A DNA stretch of 36,928 bases from an uncultured Oscillibacter sp. (GCA_910585165.1 CAJUBX010000012.1:1-36928), one strand, 5' to 3'. Shown: positions 13,528-24,058, counted from the stretch's first letter. Numbers and translations are program-made. The notes: a model not told the origin generated them from the letters alone.

Positions 13528-14724
13528 ATGATACAAATTGCGATTCTGGGCCTGGGCACCGTGGGCACGGGGGTGGCCAAGGTAGTGGCGGAGAACGCCC
13601 GGCAGATTGAGCGGAAGCTGGGAGAGCCCCTGCAGGTGAAGACCGTGCTGGTCCGGCATTTTAAGGACGGGCCTTACCGCCAGCTGATGACCGACGATTT
13701 CCGGAAAATCGAGGAGGACGGCGATATCCGGGTGGTGGTGGAGACCATCGGCGGGGTGGAGGCGGCCTGCGAGTACACGAAGCGGGCCCTCTCCGCCGGG
13801 AAGCATGTGGTCACCGCCAACAAGCAGCTGGTGGCGGAGCGGGGCTGCGAGCTGCTGGCCCTGGCGAGGAAGAAAAACGTCAGCTACCTCTTTGAGGCCA
13901 GCGTGGGCGGCGGCATCCCGGTGCTCCACCCCCTGACCCAATGCATGGCGGCCAACCGCATCGACGAGGTGTACGGAATCTTGAACGGCACCACCAACTA
14001 CATCCTCACCCGGATGGTCCGCACGGGGGCCTTTTTCTCCGACGCCCTCCGGGAGGCCCAGGCCAAGGGCTACGCCGAGGCGGACCCCACCGCCGACGTG
14101 GAGGGCATTGACGCGGGGCGGAAAATCTGCATTCTGGGGGACTTGGCCTTCGGCAGCCAAATCGACCCGGGGCGGGTGCCCATGGAGGGCATCCGCAGGC
14201 TGAGCCTCCGTGACGTGAAAATCGCCCAGCGGGCGGGCTACCGGATCAAGCTCCTGGGCCGGGCGGTGCGCCTTCCCGGCGGCGGGCGGACGGCCTACGT
14301 GGCCCCCCACCTGATTCCCGAGGACAACCCCATGGCCAGCGTGGAGGACGTGTTCAACGCCGTGATGGTCCGGGGCAACGCCACCGGCGAGGTGATGTTC
14401 TATGGCCGGGGGGCCGGGGAGCTGCCCACCGCCTCCGCCTGCGTGGCGGACGTGATGGAGTGCCTTCAGCAAAGCCCCCGGAGGGAGGAGATCGGCTGGT
14501 CGGCGGATACAGAGGGTTTTGAGGAGCCCGGGGCCCTGCGGACCCGGCACTACTTCCGCATCGAGGGCAGCCTCACCGACGCGGCCCTGGCCTTCGGCCA
14601 GGTGGAGGTCCTCAGCGAGGACGGCGAGACCGCCTTTTTGACGGAGCCTCTCAGCCGGGCGGAGGCGGAGCGCCAGTCCCGCTCCCTGAACGTACTGGCG
14701 TTTATGCGGGTGCTGGACCACTGA
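13528..14724 (+). CDS. hom: Homoserine dehydrogenase
   Basis: A 398-aa enzyme reducing aspartate semialdehyde to homoserine for threonine and methionine synthesis. The nucleotide-binding motif GLGTVGTG is at residues 8-15. The catalytic region includes NGTTNYILTRM and YAEADPTADVEGIDAGRK. The last ~75 residues (TRHYFRIEGSLTDAALAFGQ...) resemble a C-terminal ACT domain for feedback control. It lies 18 bp after the ACT gene. Confidence 0.95.
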   Translation: MIQIAILGLGTVGTGVAKVVAENARQIERKLGEPLQVKTVLVRHFKDGPYRQLMTDDFRKIEEDGDIRVVVETIGGVEAACEYTKRALSAGKHVVTANKQLVAERGCELLALARKKNVSYLFEASVGGGIPVLHPLTQCMAANRIDEVYGILNGTTNYILTRMVRTGAFFSDALREAQAKGYAEADPTADVEGIDAGRKICILGDLAFGSQIDPGRVPMEGIRRLSLRDVKIAQRAGYRIKLLGRAVRLPGGGRTAYVAPHLIPEDNPMASVEDVFNAVMVRGNATGEVMFYGRGAGELPTASACVADVMECLQQSPRREEIGWSADTEGFEEPGALRTRHYFRIEGSLTDAALAFGQVEVLSEDGETAFLTEPLSRAEAERQSRSLNVLAFMRVLDH

Positions 14725-14755
14725 CGCGGGGCGGCGCTGGCCGCATAGGATAGAG

Positions 14756-14777
14756 CGGGGGAGAAGACCCTCCCCCG
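14756..14777 (+). repeat. Hairpin between hom and lysC
   Basis: CGGGGGAG (14756-14763) and CTCCCCCG (14770-14777) form an eight-base stem with a six-base loop. There is no T tract, so mRNA processing or stability is more likely than full termination. Confidence 0.5.
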
Positions 14778-14814
14778 TCCCATCGGATTTCAAGCGGAAA
14801 AGGAAGATAGACGC

Positions 14815-16026
14815 ATGAGCTTAATTGTACAGAAATTCGGCGGCAGCTCCGTGAGGGACGCCCAGCGCATCCAAAATGCCGCCCGGATTATCGCGGAGAC
14901 CTATGTAAAGGGCAGCGACGTGATCGTGGTCCTGTCCGCCCAGGGGGACACCACCGACGATCTCATCGAAAAGGCCAGGGAGATCAATCCCAACGCCTCC
15001 AAGCGGGAGCTGGATATGCTGCTTTCCACCGGGGAGCAGATTTCCGTGTCCCTCTGCGCCATGGCCCTGGAGGCCATGGGCCTGCCCTGCGTGTCCCTGG
15101 CGGCGTGGCAGGTGGGCATTCAGTCCACCAGCGTCCACGCCGACGCCCGGATCAAGCGGATTGACTCCGAGCGTATTCAGGCGGAGCTGGACCAGCACCG
15201 CATCGTCATCGTCACGGGCTTCCAGGGGGTGGACCGCAACGGCGACGTCACCACCCTGGGCCGGGGAGGCTCCGACACCAGCGCCGTGGCCCTGGCGGCG
15301 GCCTTCCGGGCGGACCTGTGCCAGATTTACACCGACGTGGACGGCGTGTACACCACGGACCCCCGCATCGTTCCCACGGCCCGGAAGCTGGAGGAGATTA
15401 CTTACGACGAGATGCTGGAGCTGGCTTCCCAGGGGGCCCAGGTGCTCCACAACCGCAGCGTGGAGCTGGCGAAAAAGTTCCGAGTGAATTTGGAGGTGCT
15501 TTCCAGCCTGGAGCGGAAGCCCGGCACGAAAGTCAAGGAGGTTACGAAAGTGGAAAAGACCAACATCGCGGGAGTGGCCAAGGACACCAGCATCGCCCGG
15601 GTGGCCCTGGTGGGCCTTCAGCACAATCCCGGCGTCGCCTTCCAGGTCTTCGACCTGCTGAGCAAGCACAACATCAACGTGGACGTGATTTTGCAGTCCA
15701 TCGGCCGGGAGGACACCAAGGACATCACCTTCACCGTCCACAAAAAGGACCAGCAGGAGGTGGAGGCCATCCTCAACGCCCACAAGGAGGCCCTGCGCTT
15801 CGACCACATCGAGTCCGACGACCGCATCGGCAAGGTGTCCATCGTTGGCGTGGGACTGATGAGCAACTGCGGCGTGGCCGCCAAGATGTTCGAGGCCCTC
15901 TATGAGGCGGGGATCAACATTCAGATGATCAACACCTCGGAAATCCGGGTTTCCGTGCTGCTGGACGAGGCGGACGTGAACCGGGCGGTCCGGTCTATCC
16001 ACGACAAGTTCTTCGACGATCTGTAA
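14815..16026 (+). CDS. lysC: Aspartate kinase
   Basis: A 403-aa monofunctional aspartokinase that makes aspartyl phosphate. It has KFGGSSV at residues 7-13, the substrate region TGFQGVDRNGDVTTLGRGGSDT, and two C-terminal ACT domains from about residue 260 (VALVGLQHNPGVAFQVFDLL, VSIVGVGLMSNCGVAAKMFE). The ACT pair implies feedback by lysine and/or threonine. It follows hom after a 90-bp gap containing a hairpin. Confidence 0.95.
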   Translation: MSLIVQKFGGSSVRDAQRIQNAARIIAETYVKGSDVIVVLSAQGDTTDDLIEKAREINPNASKRELDMLLSTGEQISVSLCAMALEAMGLPCVSLAAWQVGIQSTSVHADARIKRIDSERIQAELDQHRIVIVTGFQGVDRNGDVTTLGRGGSDTSAVALAAAFRADLCQIYTDVDGVYTTDPRIVPTARKLEEITYDEMLELASQGAQVLHNRSVELAKKFRVNLEVLSSLERKPGTKVKEVTKVEKTNIAGVAKDTSIARVALVGLQHNPGVAFQVFDLLSKHNINVDVILQSIGREDTKDITFTVHKKDQQEVEAILNAHKEALRFDHIESDDRIGKVSIVGVGLMSNCGVAAKMFEALYEAGINIQMINTSEIRVSVLLDEADVNRAVRSIHDKFFDDL

Positions 16027-16038
16027 ACTATAAACGCG

Positions 16039-16070
16039 TCCGGCGGGAGGATTCGTGTCTTCCCGCCGGA
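16039..16070 (+). repeat. Hairpin between lysC and the UPF0237 gene
   Basis: TCCGGCGGGA (16039-16048) pairs perfectly with TCCCGCCGGA (16061-16070). The weak T tract suggests an mRNA processing or partial termination element. Confidence 0.55.
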
Positions 16071-16102
16071 GGCCGTTTCTGAAAAATAAAGGAGGAGCAA
16101 CC

Positions 16103-16372
16103 ATGAACGCCATCGTCACCGTCCTGGGACAGGACCGGGTCGGCATCATCGCCGCCGTCTGCAACCGCCTGGCAAGCTACAACGTCAACATTCTGGACAT
16201 CTCCCAGACCATCCTCCAGGGGGCCTTCACCATGGTCATGGCGGTGGACGTGAGCAAGTCCTCCGCCAGCTTCGGCGAGCTGGGGAAGGGCCTTGGCGAG
16301 CTGGGGGCGGAGATGGGCCTTTCCATCCGCATCCAGCGGGAGGAGATTTTTGACGCCATGCACAGCATTTAA
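16103..16372 (+). CDS. UPF0237 ACT-domain protein
   Basis: An 89-aa single-domain protein: NAIVTVLGQDRVGIIAAVCN, then NVNILDISQTILQGAFTMVM, as in the UPF0237 family (ACT of the GcvR type). It lies directly before the DUF711 gene, an arrangement conserved in many bacteria. The biochemical role is unknown; amino-acid binding is inferred from the fold. A GGAGGAG site precedes the ATG. Confidence 0.92.
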   Translation: MNAIVTVLGQDRVGIIAAVCNRLASYNVNILDISQTILQGAFTMVMAVDVSKSSASFGELGKGLGELGAEMGLSIRIQREEIFDAMHSI

Positions 16373-16383
16373 GGAGGGGCCCC

Positions 16384-17742
16384 ATGCTGAATCAGAAGGA
16401 AATTCTCTCCACCATCGAGATGATCGACCAGCAGCACCTGGACATCCGCACCATCACCATGGGCATCTCCCTGCTGTCCTGCTGCGACCCGGACCCCAGG
16501 CGGGCCTGTGGGAAAATCTATGAGAAAATCTGCCGCTGCGCGGAAAAGCTGGTGCAGACCGGCTGCGACATCGAGGCCGAGTTCGGCATCCCCATCGTCA
16601 ACAAGCGCATCTCCGTCACCCCCATGGCCCTGGTGGCCGGCGCCAGCGAGACGGAGGACTACGTGCCCTTCGCCCTGGCCCTGGACAAGGCCGCCCAAAG
16701 CTGCGGCGTGAACTTCATCGGCGGCTACTCCGCCCTGGTGCAGAAGGGGATGACCAAGGCCGACGAGCGCCTCATCCGCTCCATCCCCCAGGCCCTGGCC
16801 CAGACGGAGCTGGTGTGCTCCTCCGTCAACGTGGGCTCCACCCGGGCGGGGATCAACATGGACGCGGTGAGCCTCATGGGCCGCACCGTCAAGGAGACCG
16901 CCCGGCTCACGGCGGACCGGGACGGCCTGGGCTGCGCCAAGCTGGTGGTCTTCTGCAACGCCGTGGAGGACAACCCCTTCATGGCCGGGGCCTTCCACGG
17001 CGCGGGAGAGGCGGAGAAGGTCATCAACGTGGGCGTGTCCGGGCCGGGCGTTGTATACCACGCCCTCCAGGCCGTTAGGGGTAAGCCCCTGGATGTGGCG
17101 GCGGAGACCGTCAAGAAGACCGCCTTCCGGGTGACCCGCATGGGCCAGCTGGTGGCCCAGGAGGCAAGCCGGAGGCTGAACACCCCCTTCGGCATTGTGG
17201 ATTTGAGCCTGGCTCCCACCCCCGCCGTGGGGGACAGCGTGGCCCGGATTCTGGAGGAGCTGGGGCTGGAGGTCTGCGGCACCCACGGCACCACCGCCGC
17301 CCTGGCCCTGCTGAACGACGCGGTGAAGAAGGGCGGCGTCATGGCCTCCTCCAGCGTGGGAGGGCTTTCCGGGGCCTTCATTCCCGTCAGCGAGGACGAG
17401 GGCATGATTGCCGCCGCCCGCTCCGGGACGCTGTGCCTGGACAAGCTGGAGGCCATGACCTGCGTCTGCTCTGTGGGATTGGACATGATCGCCATCCCCG
17501 GGGATACCCCGGCGGAGACCATCGCGGCGATTATCGCCGACGAGGCGGCCATCGGCATGGTGAACAGCAAAACCACTGCGGTGCGCATCCTCCCCGCGCC
17601 GGGGAAGGATGTGGGGGGCACCATCGAGATGGGCGGACTTCTGGGCAGCGCCCCGGTGATGCCGGTCCACAAGGAGTCCTCCGCCGCCTTCATCGCCCGG
17701 GGCGGAAGAATCCCCGCGCCGCTGCACAGCCTGCGGAACTGA
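16384..17742 (+). CDS. DUF711/UPF0210 family protein (PFL-like fold)
   Basis: A 452-aa protein of the UPF0210 (DUF711) family, commonly listed as 'PFL family protein' for its similarity to the pyruvate-formate-lyase barrel fold. Typical segments are DIRTITMGISLLSC, NKRISVTPMALVAGAS, NFIGGYSALVQKG and VCSSVNVGSTRAGINMDAV. No glycyl-radical motif is evident. It is paired with UPF0237 eleven bases upstream and ends the operon before a perfect terminator. No function is established. Confidence 0.93.
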   Translation: MLNQKEILSTIEMIDQQHLDIRTITMGISLLSCCDPDPRRACGKIYEKICRCAEKLVQTGCDIEAEFGIPIVNKRISVTPMALVAGASETEDYVPFALALDKAAQSCGVNFIGGYSALVQKGMTKADERLIRSIPQALAQTELVCSSVNVGSTRAGINMDAVSLMGRTVKETARLTADRDGLGCAKLVVFCNAVEDNPFMAGAFHGAGEAEKVINVGVSGPGVVYHALQAVRGKPLDVAAETVKKTAFRVTRMGQLVAQEASRRLNTPFGIVDLSLAPTPAVGDSVARILEELGLEVCGTHGTTAALALLNDAVKKGGVMASSSVGGLSGAFIPVSEDEGMIAAARSGTLCLDKLEAMTCVCSVGLDMIAIPGDTPAETIAAIIADEAAIGMVNSKTTAVRILPAPGKDVGGTIEMGGLLGSAPVMPVHKESSAAFIARGGRIPAPLHSLRN

Positions 17743-17756
17743 CCGCCCATGAAACG

Positions 17757-17788
17757 AGAAAGGACCGCCCGTCAGGGCGGTCCTTTCT
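17757..17788. terminator. Bidirectional terminator between DUF711 gene and queH
   Basis: AGAAAGGACCGCCC (17757-17770) pairs perfectly with GGGCGGTCCTTTCT (17775-17788), loop GTCA. A and T runs at the stem base let it work for both converging transcripts. Confidence 0.85.
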
Positions 17789-17790
17789 TA

Positions 17791-18357
17791 TCACGTCTCC
17801 GCGAATTTCGCCTTGTCACGGTCAATCTGCTTTTGATACCGGTCCTGCTCGGAAAACACGCAGCCGCAGTACTTCTGCATGTAAAATCCCAGCTCCCGGG
17901 CCCGCTGGTTCCCGGCCCGGAAGTTTGGCCGGAAGTCCCGGTAGAGAAATTCCACGCCGTACCGGCCCGCACAGCGCTCCGCCGCCCGGGCGATGCCCTC
18001 GTGGTCCTGGTAGAGGCTGGCAAGCAGCGTGGTGGTGAAGGCGGGAAAGCCGTGCTCTGCGGCGTATTTCGCCGTTTCCTCGATGCGGCGCTCATAGCAG
18101 TAGGTGCAGCGGCCGCCGACGTCCCCGGCCACATGGCGGACAAACTCCCGCAGGCCGTAGTCCTCCCGGACCCGCACCTCCATGCCGATGGTGGGCGCGT
18201 ACTGCAAAAGGCAGTCCCGCCGGGCCTGGTACTCCTTCCAGGGGTGGATGTTGGGGTTGTACCAGAAGGCCGAGGGCTCGATGCCCTCGGCCCGGAGGGG
18301 GTCGATGCAGCTCAAAGAGCAGGGGGCGCAGCAGCAGTGGAGCAGTACGGTTCTCAT
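17791..18357 (-). CDS. queH: Epoxyqueuosine reductase QueH
   Basis: A 188-aa protein of the former DUF208 family, the non-cobalamin epoxyqueuosine reductase completing queuosine synthesis in tRNA. Conserved cysteine sites are visible: HCCCAPC at residues 7-13, CTYCYERR in the middle and CGCVFSEQDR near the C-terminus. It also has FTTTLLASLYQDHE and RDFRPNFRAGNQRARELGFY. I chose the ATG at 18357, ahead of the cysteine motif; the open frame extends further upstream without conservation. A promoter lies at 18392-18420. Confidence 0.92.
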   Translation of the reverse strand: MRTVLLHCCCAPCSLSCIDPLRAEGIEPSAFWYNPNIHPWKEYQARRDCLLQYAPTIGMEVRVREDYGLREFVRHVAGDVGGRCTYCYERRIEETAKYAAEHGFPAFTTTLLASLYQDHEGIARAAERCAGRYGVEFLYRDFRPNFRAGNQRARELGFYMQKYCGCVFSEQDRYQKQIDRDKAKFAET

Positions 18358-18391
18358 ATGGGCATGCCTCGCTTCCGTGTTGAATAGGATG

Positions 18392-18420
18392 AGTATAGCA
18401 CGTCCCGGAGGAATAGGCAA
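18392..18420 (-). promoter_or_regulatory. Promoter of queH
   Basis: On the minus strand, -35 TTGCCT (18415-18420) and -10 TATACT (18392-18397) are 17 bp apart. Confidence 0.65.
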
Positions 18421-18477
18421 GCCTGGAAAGGCGGCCATTTTTAACGGACTCTTTACAGTTTTTCAAGGGATTGCCGC

Positions 18478-18506
18478 TTGAAAAATCCGTCGAAAACGTG
18501 TATGAT
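18478..18506 (+). promoter_or_regulatory. Promoter of the activase operon
   Basis: -35 TTGAAA (18478-18483) and -10 TATGAT (18501-18506) are 17 bp apart. A second TATGAT follows at 18515-18520. Confidence 0.65.
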
Positions 18507-18579
18507 ACCAAAAGTATGATATCTTAGAATTCCTATGGGAATTGTGGTACGTAATCGTTTGCTCAAAGGAGGAGCGGGC

Positions 18580-21489
18580 TTGAAGATCGGCCTTGACGTG
18601 GGGTCCACCACCATCAAATGCGTGGTGCTGGACAGCGCGGACAACATTGTATACAGCACCTACGAGCGGCATTTCAGCCATATCCTGGAAAAGTCGGAGG
18701 AGCTTCTGCGCCGGGTGGCCGGGCAGTACGCCCCCTCCGGAAGGGCCGAACTGGCCATCTCCGGCTCCGCCGGGATGGGCATGGCGGAAAGCGTGGGCGT
18801 GCCCTTTGTGCAGGAGGTGTTCGCCACCCGGGTAGCTGCGGGGCGGCTGGCGCCCGGCGCGGACGTGGTGATTGAGCTGGGGGGGGAGGACGCGAAAATC
18901 CTCTTTCTCACCGGCGGCATGGAGGTCCGGATGAACGGCTCCTGCGCCGGTGGCACCGGGGCCTTCATCGACCAGATGGCCACCCTTTTGAAAATGACCG
19001 CCGGCGAGATGGACGCCGCCGCCCAAAAAGCGGAGAAAACCTATACCATCGCCTCCCGCTGCGGCGTGTTTGCCAAAAGCGACGTGCAGCCCCTTATCAA
19101 CCAGGGGGCCAAGGCCGCGGACATCGCCGCCAGCATTTACCAGGCGGTGGTGAACCAGACCGTGGCGGGCCTGGCCCAGGGGCGGCCCATCAAGGGGAAC
19201 ATCCTCTACCTGGGGGGGCCGCTGACCTTTTCCGGGTGCCTCCGGGAGAGCTTTGACAAGACCCTGGGAGTCTCCGGGACCTGCCCGGAGAACAGCCTTT
19301 TGTTTGTGGCCCTGGGGGCGGCGTTCTGCGCGGATCAGGACTTCGACATAAGCGCCCTGGCGGACCGCCTCCGGCAGCGGGGAGCCTCGGAGACCTACCG
19401 GAGCCAGCCGCCGCTCTTTGAGACGCAGGAGGAGTACGAGGCATTCCGGGCCCGCCATGCCAGGGCCAGGGTGGCCCGGGCCCCCTTCGGCCCGGATTAC
19501 GCCGCCCCGGTCCACATCGGAATCGACTCCGGCTCCACCACCGTGAAGGTGGCCGTCATCGACCAGGAGGCCCGGCTGCTGTTCACCGATTACCGGCCCA
19601 ACCTGGGCAACCCCGTGCCCCTGATCCGGGAGGTGCTCCAGCGGCTCTATGACGAGCATCCGGCCCTCCACGCGGCCTCCGTCACCACCACCGGCTACGG
19701 CGAGGATTTGGCGAAGAACGCCTTCCACGGCGATTACGGCGTGGTGGAGACCGTGGCCCACTTCACCGCCGCGAGGCACTTCCTGCCCAACGTGGACTTT
19801 ATCATCGACATCGGCGGGCAGGACATGAAGTGCTTCAAGATTGAGGACGGGGCCATCAGCAACATCTTTTTGAACGAGGCGTGCTCCTCCGGCTGCGGCA
19901 GCTTTCTCCAGACCTTCGCCCAGGCCCTGGGCCGGGACGTGAAGGAGTTCGCCCGGCTGGGCCTGTTCGCGGACCGGCCTGTGGACCTGGGGAGCCGCTG
20001 CACCGTGTTCATGAACTCCAGCGTAAAGCAGGCCCAAAAGGACGGGGCCAGCATTGAGAACATCTCGGCGGGCCTTTCCATCTCCGTGGTCAAGAACGCC
20101 ATTTACAAAGTGATCCGCGCCTCCAGCCCGGAGGAGCTGGGCCGGAACGTGGTGGTCCAGGGGGGCACCTTCTACAACGAGGCGGTGCTCCGGGCCTTTG
20201 AGAAGGAGATGGGGGTGGAGGTCATCCGCCCGGACATTGCCGGGCTGATGGGGGCCTTCGGCGCGGCCCTCTATGGCCGGAGCAAGGCCGCCCCGGGGCA
20301 GAGCAGCGCGCTTTTGAGCCGGGAGGGCCTGGAGAGCTTTACCCAGGAGACGGAAAACCGGACCTGCGGCCTCTGCGGCAACAACTGCCAGCTCACGGTC
20401 AACACCTTCGCGGGAGGGGAGACCTTCATCAGCGGCAACCGCTGCGACCGCCCCATTACGGGAAAAGCCGACAGCGGCGAGCGGAACCTGTACGCCTATA
20501 AGCGCAAGCTGATTTTAAGCTATAAGCCCGTCCCCGGAAAGCGGGGGAAAATCGGGCTTCCCCTGTGCCTGAACATGTGGGAGCTGCTGCCCTTCTGGCA
20601 TACCTTCTTCACGAAGCTGGGCTTCGCCGTGTACCACAGCCCCCTCTCCAGCCGGGACCTGTATGTAAAGGGGCAGGCCACCATCCCCAGCGACACCGCC
20701 TGCTTCCCGGCAAAGCTGGCCCACGGGCATATCCAATTCCTCTCCGGGCTGGGGCTGGACGCAGTCTTTTATCCCTGCATGACCTACAACATTGACGAGG
20801 GCCTGGGGGACAACCACTATAACTGCCCCGTGGTGGCCTATTACCCGGAGGTCATCGCCGGGAACTGCCCCGAAATCAAGGGGACCAAATTCATTTATGA
20901 TTACGTGGGCCTCCACCGGCCCAAGGACTTTACCAAGAAAATCACCGCCATTCTCCAGCAGCATTTCCCCGGTATCTCCAGGAGCGAGGTCCGGGAGGCC
21001 GGGGACGCCGCCTATGCCGAATACGCCCACCATATGGCCCAGGTCCGCAGGGAAGGGGCCCGCATCATGGAGCAGGCCCGGGCCGAGGGGCGGCGGATCA
21101 TCGTCCTGGCGGGGCGGCCCTACCATGTGGACCCGGAGGTCAACCACGGCATCGACACCCTGATCACCCGCTTCGGCGCGGCGGTGGTGACGGAGGACTC
21201 CGTCTCCGGCCTGGTGGACAAATTCCCCACCACGGTTTTGAACCAGTGGACCTACCACTCCCGGCTTTACGCCGCCGCCAAGTACTGCGTGGAGCACCGG
21301 GACTGCGACCTGGTGCAGCTGGTCAGCTTCGGCTGCGGCGTGGACGCCATCACCACCGACGAGACCCAGTCCATTCTCCAGGACGGGGGCAAGCTGTATA
21401 CGGAGCTGAAAATCGACGAGATTACCAACCTGGGCGCGGTGCGCATCCGCCTGCGGAGCCTTTTCGCCGCCCTGGACGAACAGGAGTGA
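18580..21489 (+). CDS. Two-headed acyl-CoA dehydratase activase fused to DUF2229
   Basis: A 969-aa cytosolic protein starting with TTG at 18580, chosen because AAAGGAGG (18566-18573) precedes it; an ATG at 18535 has no ribosome site. Residues ~1-270 form the first BcrAD/BadFG/HgdC ATPase domain (GLDVGSTTIK; cluster-ligand candidates C122 in SCAGGTG and C161 in ASRCGVF). Residues ~311-570 form a second copy (GIDSGSTTVK; C435, C439, C474). A four-cysteine motif, CGLCGNNC plus C622, follows, then a DUF2229 domain and a C-terminal region with GRPYHVDPEVNHGID. Relatives such as HgdC send ATP-driven low-potential electrons to 2-hydroxyacyl-CoA dehydratases. The substrate of this large form is not known to me, and no dehydratase genes are adjacent. 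Confidence 0.88.
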   Translation: MKIGLDVGSTTIKCVVLDSADNIVYSTYERHFSHILEKSEELLRRVAGQYAPSGRAELAISGSAGMGMAESVGVPFVQEVFATRVAAGRLAPGADVVIELGGEDAKILFLTGGMEVRMNGSCAGGTGAFIDQMATLLKMTAGEMDAAAQKAEKTYTIASRCGVFAKSDVQPLINQGAKAADIAASIYQAVVNQTVAGLAQGRPIKGNILYLGGPLTFSGCLRESFDKTLGVSGTCPENSLLFVALGAAFCADQDFDISALADRLRQRGASETYRSQPPLFETQEEYEAFRARHARARVARAPFGPDYAAPVHIGIDSGSTTVKVAVIDQEARLLFTDYRPNLGNPVPLIREVLQRLYDEHPALHAASVTTTGYGEDLAKNAFHGDYGVVETVAHFTAARHFLPNVDFIIDIGGQDMKCFKIEDGAISNIFLNEACSSGCGSFLQTFAQALGRDVKEFARLGLFADRPVDLGSRCTVFMNSSVKQAQKDGASIENISAGLSISVVKNAIYKVIRASSPEELGRNVVVQGGTFYNEAVLRAFEKEMGVEVIRPDIAGLMGAFGAALYGRSKAAPGQSSALLSREGLESFTQETENRTCGLCGNNCQLTVNTFAGGETFISGNRCDRPITGKADSGERNLYAYKRKLILSYKPVPGKRGKIGLPLCLNMWELLPFWHTFFTKLGFAVYHSPLSSRDLYVKGQATIPSDTACFPAKLAHGHIQFLSGLGLDAVFYPCMTYNIDEGLGDNHYNCPVVAYYPEVIAGNCPEIKGTKFIYDYVGLHRPKDFTKKITAILQQHFPGISRSEVREAGDAAYAEYAHHMAQVRREGARIMEQARAEGRRIIVLAGRPYHVDPEVNHGIDTLITRFGAAVVTEDSVSGLVDKFPTTVLNQWTYHSRLYAAAKYCVEHRDCDLVQLVSFGCGVDAITTDETQSILQDGGKLYTELKIDEITNLGAVRIRLRSLFAALDEQE

Positions 21490-21493
21490 GACC

Positions 21494-22828
<1,335 letters not shown>

Positions 22829-22881
22829 GAAACCGCACCGCCGCCGGTTGGCGCAGCCGTTAAACGGTTGACATGATAAGG

Positions 22882-22914
22882 AAAAAGGCAGAGACGGTTC
22901 GTCTCTGCCTTTTT
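22882..22914. terminator. Bidirectional terminator after the activase operon
   Basis: AAAAAGGCAGAGAC (22882-22895) pairs perfectly with GTCTCTGCCTTTTT (22901-22914), loop GGTTC. It serves both this operon and the converging SGNH hydrolase gene. Confidence 0.88.
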
Positions 22915-22936
22915 ACGCATGCTTGCGCAGACGGGC

Positions 22937-23803
22937 TCAGCCCTTTTCCAGCGCGGCGGCGATGGCCTCGTCCTCCAGGCTGTGGGTCCGCAGGAAGTCC
23001 AGCCAGAGGCGGCACCCGGCGGGGTTGAGGTGGATGCCGTCGGAGTTGAGGTCCTTGGGAAGGCAGCCGTCCTCTCCGGTGAGACAGGCGGCTGTGTCCA
23101 GGAAATAGCATTGCTTTTCCTCCGCCAGAGCCTGGATAACCGCGTTGTATTCGGCAATGCGGGTGTTGTTGACGTAGGTCTTTTGGGCCTCCTGCCTGGC
23201 GCTGACAGGGGGGATGGACTGGAGGACGATTTTCGCCTCCGGATGGTCCGCCCGGAGGCGGTCGATGAGCTTGGCGTACTGGGCCTGATAAGTCTCCGTC
23301 TTGGTCCAGCCCAGCTCGTTGATCCCCAGCATGACATAGATTTTGTCGCACGCCTGTTCCGCCGCCGCGTCCAGCAGGGGGACCTTTTCCCCGCTTTCGG
23401 TCTCAAAGCTTTTCTTGGAAAACACGGATTCCACCGTGGCCCCCACGGCGGTGTAGAAATGCCCGGTTTTCAAGCCGCTGTAGAGGTAAAGCCCCTCGGT
23501 ACGGGAGTCCCCCAGAAAGACGGCGCGGTCGAAGTATGTATCCTCCACCGCCTCCGTCCGGGGCAGGGGGCTGGGCAGGGGTTCCGGCTCCTCTGCGGCT
23601 TCCGGCAGGGCCGCGGCCCGGTCCTCCGCCATTTTGGGGGCTGCGGCGGCAGGGACCGCCTTATAGCGCGCCGGCTCCGCAGCCTCCGCCAGGGGAGAGC
23701 TGACCGCCGTGCCGCCGGACGCGCCGGAGGTCAGCAGCAGGGCCGCCGCCGCCAGAGCCGCCATTATGCCGGGCAGGCGGCGGACCGTTTCCCGTTTTCC
23801 CAT
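22937..23803 (-). CDS. Exported SGNH/GDSL-family hydrolase
   Basis: A 288-aa protein. Residues ~1-30 are an N-terminal signal or anchor segment (PGIMAALAAAALLLTSGASG); residues ~40-85 are a Pro/Ala/Glu-rich linker. The esterase domain has the nucleophile in FLGDSRTEG (S100), the block III-like GINELGW and the DxxH pair in DGIHLNPAG. The likely substrates are O-acyl groups on cell-wall polymers or glycans, by family analogy only. I chose the ATG at 23803, which follows AGGAAGGG; the frame is open upstream without conservation. It is a single gene. Confidence 0.85.
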   Translation of the reverse strand: MGKRETVRRLPGIMAALAAAALLLTSGASGGTAVSSPLAEAAEPARYKAVPAAAAPKMAEDRAAALPEAAEEPEPLPSPLPRTEAVEDTYFDRAVFLGDSRTEGLYLYSGLKTGHFYTAVGATVESVFSKKSFETESGEKVPLLDAAAEQACDKIYVMLGINELGWTKTETYQAQYAKLIDRLRADHPEAKIVLQSIPPVSARQEAQKTYVNNTRIAEYNAVIQALAEEKQCYFLDTAACLTGEDGCLPKDLNSDGIHLNPAGCRLWLDFLRTHSLEDEAIAAALEKG

Positions 23804-23864
23804 AGTCCGATCCCTTCCTCGTCTATCGTCATCCCGCAAAGGCGCGGGAAATCCTCTCTCTATA

Positions 23865-23870
23865 ATTATA
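23865..23870 (-). promoter_or_regulatory. Candidate -10 box of the SGNH hydrolase gene
   Basis: A perfect TATAAT lies on the minus strand, 62 bp before the ATG. The -35 region is weak (a T-rich stretch). An inverted repeat at 23897-23927 lies just upstream, suggesting dependence on an activator. Confidence 0.5.
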
Positions 23871-23896
23871 CGCGAAAACCCTCGAAAAAAGTCGAA

Positions 23897-23927
23897 ACAA
23901 TTTGTTAAAATTTTGGTGACAAATTGT
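23897..23927. promoter_or_regulatory. Inverted repeat upstream of the SGNH hydrolase promoter
   Basis: ACAATTTGT (23897-23905) and ACAAATTGT (23919-23927) are exact reverse complements separated by 13 bp. The centre-to-promoter distance suits an activator or repressor site. Confidence 0.4.
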
Positions 23928-24058
23928 CTCCAATTTTCCGGTGCGATCCAGCATACGCGAAGCCGCCCGTCCTTATGCCGGGAAGCCTGTCCCAAAATCA
24001 GGCGCAACCTGCCGCCGCACGATTTGAGGATGGGCGCTCAGGGCAGGGCGTGCCGGGC

